A stretch of DNA of 64,000 nucleotides from Closterium sp. NIES-65 (Eukaryota > Streptophyta > Zygnematophyceae > Desmidiales > Closteriaceae). The stretch is taken from assembly GCA_948144175.1 (NCBI GenBank), contig CANXME010002590.1, positions 1,421,001 to 1,485,000 on the forward strand, in the 5' to 3' direction. The notes beneath the pieces were generated by a model. The model had not been told where the DNA came from. It did not search any database and was given only the letters and a program-made list of their open reading frames with translations. How positions within the stretch are numbered: position 1 is the stretch's first letter; every line of letters begins with the position of its first letter. Shown here piece by piece: positions 41,801-50,053 of this stretch. The position numbers and the translations under genes were made by a program.

Positions 41801-42850
41801 CTTCCTCCTCCTCATCATCACTATCTAACATACCCCCTCCCTCTTCCTCCTCCTCATCCTCCTCCTCTTCCTCTCCCTCCCCCCCCGCCCCTCGTCCCAT
41901 CCCCATCTTCTTCTCCTCTTCGGTAAAAGCCTCGTCCTCGTCGATTTCCTCGTCCTGATATGACAGGAGGAAGGAATGGGGAGAAGAAAGAGAAGAAGGA
42001 AGGGGAGCGAAGAGTGCGAGTGGAGAATTACCCCTTGCCCTATCCCCATCTGCTTCTCTTCGGTAAAGCCTCGTCCTGATGGGAAAGGAAGGCGATAAAG
42101 AGAGCTGGAAGGAAAGGGGAAAGGGAACTGTTGGGTAAGTACCCCCTTCTATCCCTTTTGCCCCATTCCTACCTTCGCTTCCTCTTCAGTGCAGGACTCG
42201 TACCAATCTTTGCAGCCCCATAATTTCAGCGAAATTACTGCGAAACTACAGCGAAATCATTGCGACAATACAGCTAAAGTTATCCTATTCTCGCCAACGT
42301 TTTCGCTCACCTCGAAGTCCGCGGGAAGCTCGTACTCGTACACGTCCACGTCATCGTACCGCCGGTTCTTCGTGGAAGCTTCCTCCGGAAGCTCCTCTGC
42401 CACCTCGTACCCCGCATCTACCGGCGTCGCCTCGTCTTCGTCGCTGTCCAACCCTCCGCTTTTTCCGCCGCCAAATCCGCCGCCTCTCCCGCCGCCAAAT
42501 CCGCCACCGCGGCCGCCGTATCCTCCCCTTCCCCCTCCGCCGCTCCATCGCCCCCTTCCTCTTCCGCCGCCCCTTCCGCCGCCTCTTCCGCCTCCCCTTC
42601 CCCCTCCACTTCCGCCAAATCCCCTCCCCCCGCCTCTTCCCCCGAAACCCCTCCCCCCGCCCCTACTCAGTCCTCTTCCCCCGCCTCTTCCTCCGCCCCT
42701 CCCTCCGCTAATCTCCCCGCGCCCGCCGCCACCAGGCGAGCTCGATCTGCCCCTGCCGCGAGAACCCCCGCGGAAGCCGCCCCTCCCGCGGGATCCCCCG
42801 CGGAAGCCGCCGCCGGGGGATCTTGCCTGCATGGCGTCGGGACGCCCCAT
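32893..42850 (-). CDS. UTP14: UTP14, SSU processome component, 8 exons, expanded
   Basis: Nucleolar protein of the U3 snoRNP/small-subunit processome; UTP14 binds pre-rRNA and activates the helicase DHR1/DHX37 during 18S maturation. Exons: 42311-42850, 41546-41954, 40053-40464, 39179-39428, 36430-37638, 34648-35511, 34058-34189, 32893-33174; they sum to 1365 aa, all phases consistent. Residues 1-140 are an RGG-rich segment not usual in UTP14; then YDDVDVYEYELPADFE, IDEDEAFTEEEKK, an acidic stretch and KHQQLLADVVARQQ; LPESEFN and SVEDLLRPL; KWLPLVQQNRQAPSL; EAKAKRVKKIKSK; ERMTLRHKNTSKWAKR; EAIAEQLRTHAMLTRKIHS; LAFAGDDVAAEFEAEKE; VTLPGWGQWEE; THVIVSEKDNKK; NPIGRDFNTEAAF and VMKPVGVVIRPVRYVKN. 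Length is nearly twice that of human UTP14A because of Gly/Glu-rich expansions. The ATG at 42832 is a possible alternative start. Every large intron carries fragments of the adjoining exons. Confidence 0.92.
33250..33740 (-). repeat. Three intronic copies of the 5' part of UTP14 exon 9
   Basis: At about 33285-33345, 33545-33592 and 33690-33736. Each reads MKPVGVVIRPVRYVKN-like sequence from the acceptor side and then breaks off; the second has lost the acceptor AG. All lie upstream of the full exon. An 11-base CACACGCACAG array (33360-33470) separates two of them. Confidence 0.8.
33745..33895. repeat. 14-bp array ending in a TCGA-centred palindrome
   Basis: About eight copies of AGCATACAACAGAC, then the palindrome at 33876-33893. 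CATACAAC and ATGCAATACACACAGAATAC occur on both sides of the palindrome (again at about 33918-33950), a duplication junction. Confidence 0.9.
34405..34615 (-). repeat. Two intronic copies of the 3' part of UTP14 exon 7
   Basis: At about 34410-34530 and 34556-34605. Both keep the donor GTGAGTA and THVIVSEKDNKK reading; the longer also has MDAVKQRADSKL. Both lie downstream of the full exon. Confidence 0.87.
35625..35692 (-). repeat. Intronic copy of the 5' edge of UTP14 exon 7
   Basis: Acceptor CTGCAG then LPVAGNSASAPVDVSVPPP, matching VPVADNSASAPVDVSAPP at the start of exon 7. Upstream of the full exon. Confidence 0.87.
35768..36165 (+). repeat. 27-bp tandem array in UTP14 intron
   Basis: About fifteen copies of a 27-base unit containing CACGAACGTGCCAGCAAGGG, with an A/C variant. 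Open in several frames only because 27 is divisible by three. Confidence 0.96.
36165..36430. repeat. Duplicated exon 6 donor edge with two TCGA-centred palindromes
   Basis: The CACTCACCCCTGA donor edge of exon 6 and the adjoining intron (GTTTGAAACACATTAGAAGACC) recur three or four times. Palindromes at 36195-36212 and 36286-36303 (each with a change) lie at the joints. Confidence 0.8.
37800..38013 (-). repeat. Two intronic copies of the 5' edge of UTP14 exon 6
   Basis: At about 37805-37873 (MSLEEARERMNRLAKMHS) and 37938-38009 (MSVEEARERMNRLAKMRS LLLQ), both with the CACCAG acceptor. Upstream of the full exon. Confidence 0.9.
38088..38545. repeat. 62-bp tandem array carrying the TCGA-centred palindrome
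   Basis: Seven palindromes at a 62-base period, starting 38109, 38171, 38233, 38295 (one change), 38357, 38419 and 38481. The spacer contains GGAAGGAGCACAGGCAGTGG. It sits between the exon 5 and exon 6 fragments of UTP14. Confidence 0.97.
38695..39090 (-). repeat. Two intronic copies of the 3' half of UTP14 exon 5
   Basis: At about 38697-38880 and 38965-39090. They retain the donor (AAGGTG) and degenerate versions of STDRLVNKF, DMEREVAAALAAAGVGDD and EALALNK. Downstream of the full exon. Confidence 0.87.
39490..39605 (-). repeat. Intronic copy of the 5' half of UTP14 exon 5
   Basis: Acceptor CCAG then AAYEASSKEAAKWLPLVQQN through IDEMPSLPTL, almost identical to the exon, then breaks off. 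Upstream of the full exon. Confidence 0.9.
39766..40005 (-). repeat. Two intronic copies of the 3' part of UTP14 exon 4
   Basis: At about 39768-39860 and 39900-40002. Both read MRRIEASGAPDTGPLPTVV RERLERK-like sequence and keep the GTGAGTGA donor. Downstream of the full exon. Confidence 0.88.
40550..40885 (-). repeat. Two intronic copies of the 5' part of UTP14 exon 4, with an AATT-centred palindrome
   Basis: At about 40553-40655 and 40740-40885; both read ALKASAVVGESLPESEFN-like sequence. The second is split by TTTGAGAATTCTCAAA (40796-40811), with GAGGTTGA..GAACTCC duplicated on its two sides. Upstream of the full exon. Confidence 0.85.
41095..41510 (-). repeat. Copies of the 3' edge and donor of UTP14 exon 3
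   Basis: At about 41420-41483 a copy of the HQQLLADVVARQQ region with the GTGAGG donor, and a shorter donor scrap at about 41500. Two copies of a non-coding block (CTCCACT(G/A)TTACGAC) at 41145-41165 and 41310-41335 lie beyond. Downstream of the exon. Confidence 0.75.
42035..42206 (-). repeat. Copies of the 5' edge of UTP14 exon 3
   Basis: At 42040-42085 an acceptor CATCAG followed by a frame-shifted DEAFTEEEK counterpart, and at about 42168-42206 a weaker ESCTEEEAK-like piece. Neither gives a phase compatible with exon 1, so they are not exons. Confidence 0.65.
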
Positions 42851-43540
42851 GTTGGCGCGCGGGATTTAACTTGCGCTGACTAGCTTGACTCGCTTGACTG
42901 GTTCGAGGGGCTTGACTAATTCGTCTCAGGAATGTCAGATACTCCAATGTAACACGTGCTATGCGTGACCAATGCGCCACCTGTCACACCGCACGTGCTG
43001 CTCTGCTTCTAGGTTAGGAGGGATGGAGGTTGGGGATGGCAAAACATTTCATCAGGGAAAAACACGAGAAGCCTGTCGGGTTTCGGGTGTTGGGTTTTAG
43101 CGAAAATTGGGAAGGTGTGAAGCACGTACCCGCCAAAAGCAGGAGCGGCTTCTATATGAAAGCCCTATTCAATACACGTGTCGAGAGAAGAATCTGAAAA
43201 CACCAGTAACAGTACGGTACAAGAATAAATAGTTTTTTTTCTCCTGAAAGCGTCAATTATTTCGATCCATCAACATTACTGCATGATGTATTATTGAAGG
43301 TACACTAGAGCACATGCTGCCTACCTACGGCAGTTATTGAATTCTGAAACCATTCTTACGGTACTTGAATAAAAGATGCACCAAAACCAGATCACATAAC
43401 TTGATGTCTAACTTGAGGGCTCGAAGCTATGGTAACTTTGTAGAGCAGCTGTATGACAAGTTGAAGGGCAAAAGGAAGGAGGGGAAAGAATCACACAGAA
43501 CAGGTGCTAGGAAAAGCACTGGAGAGGCAAGGGTACATTG
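42851..43540. other. UTP14 5' flank, no further gene seen
   Basis: Includes direct TTGACT(T/C)G words just upstream of the ATG, then non-repetitive sequence with no recognisable domain. Confidence 0.5.
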
Positions 43541-45180
43541 GGGCTGCTGGTGTCAGCTAGTGTGGCGTGGCAGGCAGCTGGTGCTGCTGGTGCTGCTGGT
43601 ACTGCTGGTGCTGCTGGTGCTGCTGGTGCTGCTGGTGCTGCTGGTGCTGCTGGTGCTGGTGCCAGTGGCGTTGGTGGCTGTGAAGGTGGTGGTGGTGATG
43701 CGCGCCCTTACTGCTTATGTGGGTAGTGCTCGGGGAGGGGTGTGTTGGGGCTGCTGCAGACACGGCTAGTGTGGCAGGCAGCTGGTGCTGCTGGTGCTGC
43801 TGGTGCTGGTGCTAGTGGCGCTGGTGGCTGTGACAGTGGTGGTGATGCGCGCCCTTACTGCTGATGTGGGTAGTGCTTGGGGAGGGGTGTGTTGGGGCTG
43901 CTGCAGACACGGCTAGTGTGGCAGGCAGCTGGTGCTGCTGGTGCTGGTGCTAGTGGCGCTGGTGGCTGTGACAGTGGTGGTGATGCGCACCCTTGCTGCT
44001 GATGTGGGTAGTGCTCGGGAAAGGGTGTGTTGCGGCTGCTGCTGGCACGGCTAGTGTGGCGTGCCGGTGCTACCACTGGTGGTGGTGCTGTTAGTGGTGG
44101 TGGTGATGGTGGTGGTGCTGCGGACATGGCTAGTTTTAGCAGGCAGCTGGTGCTGGTGTTGGTGCAGTGAGGTGCTATTTAGTCCACTAAAAAAACAAGA
44201 GAAGCACACATACCTAACATAACAAGAGGAGGGGAGTTGATCCAAATGGACGTTGAGGCTGCTGCTGACATGACTGGTGCGGCAGGCAACTGAATGTGCT
44301 GGTGCCGTGCGATTGTAACAAAACTGGTGCTGCGGCTGGTGCTTGTGGTGCTTCTGGTGGTGGTGCCAATCTTGTGGTGCTTCTGCTGGTGGTGCCAATC
44401 TTGTGGTGCTTCTGCTGGTGGTGCCAAGTGTTGGTGCCACTGGTGGCAATGCTGCAGCACAGTGTGCAGTGCTGGTGGGAGTGCTGCTAGTTTTGGTGTT
44501 CGTGTTGTGTTGGTGTTGGGGCTGTGACCAGTGATGATGCTGCTGCCATTGCTGGTGGCGCTGCTGTGTGCACCTGTGCAGGTGGCTATGCTGGCACCTC
44601 AAGGAGTGGTGACAGTGGGGTGGGGGTGCTAACGCTTACAGCACTGCTGGTGCTGGTGCTGGTGATGAGACAGGTGGTATTGCTAGTGATGATGGCTGTG
44701 GTGTGAGTGCTGTCATCATTGCTTGTGCTGCCCGTGCCACTGCTGGTGATGGTGCCCCCATAGCTTGCATTGGTGCCACTGGTGGTGCTCTGTGTGTTGG
44801 TGTTTTAACTGGCTTTATACAACTGTTCCTACAGCTGCCGGTGTTGGTGCTGGTGCTGGTGCTGGTGCTGGTGCTGGTGCTGGTGCTGGTGCTGGTGATG
44901 AGACAGGTGGTATTGCTAGTGATGATGGCTGTGGTGTGAGTGCTGTCATCATTGCTTGTGCTGCCCGTGCCGCAGCTGGTGATGGTGCCCCCATAGCTTG
45001 CATTGGTGTCACTGGTGGTGCTATGTGTGTTGGTGTTTTAACTGGCTCTATGCAACTGCTCCTACAGCTGCCGGTGCTGGTGCTGGTGCTGGTGGTACTG
45101 GTGCTGCTCTGAGTGTTGGTGTGCAACTGCTTCTACAGCTGCCGGTGCTGCTGTTGGTGCTGGTGCTGGTGGTGTTGATC
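43540..45180 (+). repeat. CTGGTG/CTGGTGCTG repeat domain with larger duplications
   Basis: Runs of TGCTGG at 43575-43665, 43780-43815 and 44840-44895, inside longer units. A block of about 145 bases ending in GTGGCAGGCAGCTGGTGCTG is present three times between 43560 and 44060, and a block of about 235 bases (starting GATGAGACAGGTGGTATTGC) occurs at about 44663 and 44898. Leu/Val/Gly-rich open frames follow from the repeat and are not called genes. Confidence 0.85.
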
Positions 45181-45434
45181 ATCCCAAACGTATCCTTACA
45201 CACGTGCATGCATGTGCAGAAAGAGCATGTTCAAACGTGTTTTGCAATTTGAACGTGTTTTGCAATTTGCAAGCCGCAACAAAGGACTGCACCTGTGAAA
45301 CAGTAAAGCCTAGCGAGTGTAAAAACTCGAGTGCATCTCAGGCAGACAGATTTCAGGAGTTTCACACTTGAGTGAAACAAATCAGACAGTGTGTGGGTGC
45401 GGGCAGTGGCAACCACACACATTCACAGGCACAG

Positions 45435-45940
45435 CTAAGTTGGATCTTACGTTTTCGGTTCCTTACGTTTTCGGACGATTACGACAATTTTTACGTTTAC
45501 GAACAGTCGCCCTGATTCGGCCTTACGTTTACGGTCACCTAAAAACTTTTCTGAGCTGCCTGAGGAAAAAAAACGACCAGAGCATCAGGAAGATTCCCTC
45601 CAAACTAGTTCTGTAACTCGCTATCTTGTTCGACGTCAACCTAGCAGCTCGTTCGCAACCTATCGTGTTTCTCTCTTACCAACCCGGTCAACACTGAATC
45701 TGAAACTTTCAGACTTGAAAGGCGCTCCATACGTAGTAAAGTCGCTATTCTATGCAGGTACACGACAAATTAGTGGTAGGATCTGGTACCCGTACACAAT
45801 CCAGAAAAAAAAAAATATCACAGTAGTTTTTTTTTCCTGCCCGCCTCATACTTACGCGTAATTTTACGTTTCCGTTTACGTTTACGCTAAATTACACGAA
45901 ATTTACGTTTACGAGACCTCAAAAAACGTAAGAGACCAAC
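45435..45940. repeat. TTACGTTTACG-type degenerate repeats
   Basis: Repeated TTACGTTTTCGG and TTTACGTTTACG words over about 500 bases. No gene seen. Confidence 0.6.
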
Positions 45941-46235
45941 TTAGAGGCACAGTGCGCGTGCGTGTGTACAGAGCCGTGAATCACCTAGGCAAAGCTTACC
46001 ATAACTGCAACGCTTGGCAATGAGAGAGAGGGCCACTTTACCTAGGCGGGTACCCGCCATGTGAACGGCAGAGTCTCTGAGTCTGCCTGCAGAGTCCCAG
46101 CAAAGTCTCTGCAGCGTCTCTTGGCTCTCCAGAAGGGAGAATTCCACTTCTTCCCCCCCATTCACTTCTGCATCATGTAATCCTACGTTTTGCACAACAA
46201 TCCTCCTCCATGCCTGTTTATAGCAGCGAGGTGAC

Positions 46236-46253
46236 ATTTGAGTCGACTCAAAA
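46236..46253. repeat. TCGA-centred palindrome at a duplication joint
   Basis: ATTTGAGTCGACTCAAAA. CTCCTCCATGCCTGTT is present just before (46201) and just after (46276) it. Confidence 0.85.
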
Positions 46254-47337
46254 GTCACCTGGTGTCCGCACAACACTCCTCCTCCATGCCTGTTGTTAAT
46301 GGCAGCTCTACCTCTTCTCCTGCCCCTGCTGCCGCTGCCGTCCCTGCACCCCTGATGCTACCCTTCCTCCATGTCTTCTCCGTGCCTCCTGCCAGTGGCT
46401 CTCGCCTCTACCCCTACTCCTTCTCCTGCTTTTGCGTCCCTCGCCTCCCACTCCATCGATCTGTCTGTAACCCTTCTGCACCACACAGAAGACCCCTGAA
46501 CTCCTCTACACATCTACTGCTCCCCCGCTGTGCCTGCTGGTGGCGGCTCTACCCCTGCCCCTGCTGCCCCTGGTGCCCCTGCTGCCCCTGCTGCCCCTAC
46601 AGCCCCTATAGCGTCTCTGCCTTCCTTCTCCATTGCCCTGTGACCCTTCTGCCCGAGCGGAGTGCGAGAGAATGTGCTAGGGGGCAATGGCGAGAAAGAC
46701 AGAGATGAGGATGGGGAGAGCGAGAGAGAAGGGCAGAAAGAGCGAGGGAGAGGAGGAGGGGGAGAAAGAAGGAGAAAGAGAGCGAGAGAGACAGGGAGTC
46801 AGAGGAAGCGAAAGAGAGAGCGAGAGAAAGGAGGCGGGGGATAAGATGGAGAGGGAGGAGTTAAGAAAAGCTACATTATCAAACTATGAAGCAAGGGGGG
46901 AGAATGAGGAGGGTCAGCAGCTTGTTAACTGGGCAGAGATAGTGCCAAAAAAAAGCAAACAAAAGAGCCTTCAAAACGATCGGAGCGAATGGGAGTGAGC
47001 AGCCAGGAGAAAGAAATAGGAAGCAGTCGACTCAAAAGTCCCCCTTCTCTCAAAAGTCAAGTGCACAAGGTCAGAGGAGAGCGAATGGGAGTGAGCAGCC
47101 AGGAGAAAGAAATAGGAAGCGCGGAAAAGAATGTGAGTCAGTAGAAAGAAGTGCACAAGGTCAGAGGAGAGTGCGCAAAGAGAAAAGGGGAGAACGAAAT
47201 CAGGGGAAGGGAAATGTAAGGCGGAAGGGAACAGAGGCACGTTGAGGTGAAAGGAGGGCAGGAGGACATGGGGCCAGGGAGAGAGTGTGTCAAGGCAGTG
47301 GGGGAGTGGTGGTGGGGAGGATATTGCACGCGCACGG

Positions 47338-47910
47338 GCCCTCGGTCAGAGGAGGCGAGACTAATTCCCTGTAGGGCAGTGTGCACTGCTGATGCCGCCT
47401 CCACGTCCTGGTGAAGAGCGGGGAGGGAGGAAGGCATAAACAGGAGGGGAACGGAGGGGACGGAGCGGGTTGAGTGAGGCAAAGAGGGAGCGAGAATGAT
47501 TCCCTGTAGGGCAGTGTGCACTGCTGATGCCGCCTCCACGAAGTCACTTTTGAGTCGACTCAAAAGTTCCCCTGCAGCAGCACTATGTGCACTGCTGATG
47601 TTGACTCAACGTCCTGGAGAAGAGCGGGTGCGAAAGGGGGGGGAAGGGGTGGAGGGAGGAAGAGCCAGGTGGGGAACGGAGGGGAAGGGAATGCAAGTGA
47701 GGGAAAGAAGACGCGAGCGTGATGCCTTGCTTTGCAGTGCCGTGTTCACTGCTGATGCTGCCTCAACGTCCGGATGAAGAGAGAGGGGGAGGGTTTGGAG
47801 GCAAGAAGAGACAGGAGGAAAAAGGAGGAAAAGGAGGAGGGTAAGAGAGGAGAAGAGGAGGCGTGAGTGATGTCCTGCAGTGCCGTGCGCACTGCTGATG
47901 CTGCCTCCAC
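47338..47910 (-). repeat. Last RRM2 exon of the RNA-binding gene plus its 5' partial copies
   Basis: The reading DVEAASAVHTALQGISLASS then DRGPVRVQ from 47407 downward matches the end of RRM2 in the plant NSR-type proteins (the EDVxxAxxVHxxLQGAxxPSS..GxRIQY region). Four further copies of only its 5' part, with CAG or decayed CCG acceptors, lie upstream at about 47537, 47615, 47774 and 47908. A TCGA palindrome (47548-47565) lies between two of them. The usual SKNPYGKR end is not seen. Confidence 0.65.
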
Positions 47911-48387
47911 GTCCTGATGAAGAGCATGGGCGGTGGGGGAGAGGGGAGAGGCGGCTGAGAAAGGACATGAGGTGAGGAGCGGCTCGAGAAATAGGACAAA
48001 TTCTCAGAAAACGATATCCTGGAAATACCCTAACAAAATACCCTAACAAAATACCCTAACAAAATATAGAAAATTGCAGTATTTAACTTTCCCAGTACTT
48101 CGGAGGATCAGGGAAATACACACTCACAACGAACTGAACAAAACAGCAAGTGCTCATTCCCTGTCGATGCAGCCTCAGCTGCACATAACCAGGCTGCCTG
48201 TAACGAGGACAAGAGGCCAGGGGGAGAGAACAGGGAAACAACGAAGCACAACGAATGAAGGTAACGGTCACATCACACTCCATCACACTTGAACTACTTG
48301 CCAGTGTCTTGATTTTTGGAGCATAGAAAAAAAAAAAAAGGAGAATCTTGAGGCGCCTCAGTGAAAAAGGCAGTGGCTACATTCCAT

Positions 48388-49203
48388 CACACTTGAACAC
48401 TACTGGTTTTTGAGAATTCTCAAAAACCACTTGAACACTACTGGTTTTTGAGAATTCTCAGAAACCACTTGAACACTACTGGTTTTTGAGAATTCTCAAA
48501 AACCACTTGAACACTACTGGTTTTTGAGAATTCTCAGAAACCACTTGAACACTACTGGTTTTTGAGAATTCTCAAAAACCACTTGAACACTACTGGTTTT
48601 TGAGAATTCTCAAAAACCACTTGAACACTACTGGTTTTTGAGAATTCTCAAAAACCACTTGAACACTACTGGTTTTTGAGAATTCTCAAAAACCACTTGA
48701 ACACTACTGGTTTTTGAGAATTCTCAAAAACCACTTGAACACTACTGGTTTTTGAGAATTCTCAGAAACCACTTGAACACTACTGGTTTTTGAGAATTCT
48801 CAAAAACCACTTGAACACTACTGGTTTTTGAGAATTCTCAGAAACCACTTGAACACTACTGGTTTTTGAGAATTCTCAAAAACCACTTGAACACTACTGG
48901 TTTTTGAGAATTCTCAAAAACCACTTGAACACTACTGGTTTTTGAGAATTCTCAAAAACCACTTGAACACTACTGGTTTTTGAGAATTCTCAAAAACCAC
49001 TTGAACACTACTGGTTTTTGAGAATTCTCAGAAACCACTTGAACACTACTGGTTTTTGAGAATTCTCAAAAACCACTTGAACACTACTGGTTTTTGAGAA
49101 TTCTCAAAAACCACTTGAACACTACTGGTTTTTGAGAATTCTCAAAAACCACTTGAACACTACTGGTTTTTGAGAATTCTCAAAAACCACTTGAACACTA
49201 CTT
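48388..49203. repeat. 38-bp array of AATT-centred palindromes
   Basis: About 21 copies of CCACTTGAACACTACT followed by GGTTTTTGAGAATTCTCAAA and closing A residues; some copies read CTCAGAAACC. The palindromic part (GGTTTTTGAGAATTCTCAAAAACC in most copies) fills more than half of each unit, so a transcript could form a string of hairpins. Confidence 0.97.
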
Positions 49204-49208
49204 GCCAG

Positions 49209-49256
49209 GTGAAAGAAGGAGTGTTTTGAGACGTCTCAAAACACTCCTTCTTTCAC
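49209..49256. repeat. 48-bp perfect palindrome, ACGT centre
   Basis: Core TTTTGAGACGTCTCAAAA extended outward with no mismatch by GTGAAAGAAGGAGTG on the left and its complement on the right. A near-identical relative is at 63393-63440. Confidence 0.95.
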
Positions 49257-49481
49257 GTGTCTTGAACCACTTGAAGGCTGTGGCTGGCTATAACCATGGC
49301 TGCTGTAAAGGGTAACACAAAGCGAAATCAATACCGAAGGCAATGAAGGCAGTAGTCACAATCCATCACACTAGAATTAATTGCCACCCTGACCGTAGGT
49401 CGTAGGTCGCTTCAGTAGTGTCTTCTGGCAGGGTACAACCTACAGCGAGGGTACTAGTGAAGCTGATTCATTCAAGGTGAC

Positions 49482-49772
49482 TTTTGAGTCGACTCAAAAG
49501 TCATTCTGCTAGGGTACGACCTGCCAGGGTACGACCTGCCAGGGTACTACTGGAGCGGATTCAATAACGAGGTGAATGAAGACCGTGGTTACACTCCATC
49601 ACACTAGAATAAATTGTATAAATTGCCAGTGCCTTCTGGCAGGGTACGACCTACGTACGGCCAGGGTTGACTTTTGAGTCGACTCAAAAGTCAACTTGCC
49701 AGTGTCTTCTGGCAGGGTACGACCTACGTACGGCCAGGGTACTACTGAAGCGACTTTTGAGGCGCCTCAAAA
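49482..49772. repeat. Two TCGA- and one GCGC-centred palindromes among duplicated blocks
   Basis: Palindromes at 49482-49499, 49672-49689 and 49755-49772 (TTTTGAGGCGCCTCAAAA). The blocks TCTGGCAGGGTACGACCT and CCAGGGTACTA(C/G)TGAAGC recur around them. Confidence 0.9.
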
Positions 49773-50053
49773 GCCAGGGTACTAGTGAAGCAGATTCAAT
49801 AACGAGGCGAAGTTAGTATCTAAGCTTGGCTGGGGTAACAAGATTGTACAATTGTGAGTGAGAAGGTAAGGGACACTGTAATGAAGCAGATTCAGTAAGC
49901 TGATTGGCACTTGCAGACTGAACTGAAAGAAAGCAAAAACTGTGGCTATAAAGGGTTACACAAATGGGAAGAACAAGAAAATGAATCAGAAACTTGAAGC
50001 AAAGCAACGTGAGGACGTTAAAAACCAAAGCTCGAACAAATCAAGGCACTCAC

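Noticed and set aside
42168..42206. A small extra UTP14 exon
   Set aside because: Its only acceptor and donor give a phase incompatible with both neighbours, while exon 1 joins exon 3 region directly in phase.
43365..45126. Leu/Val- and Gly/Ala-rich open frames in the CTGGTG region
   Set aside because: Low-complexity translation of CTGGTG repeats with no conserved domain on either strand.
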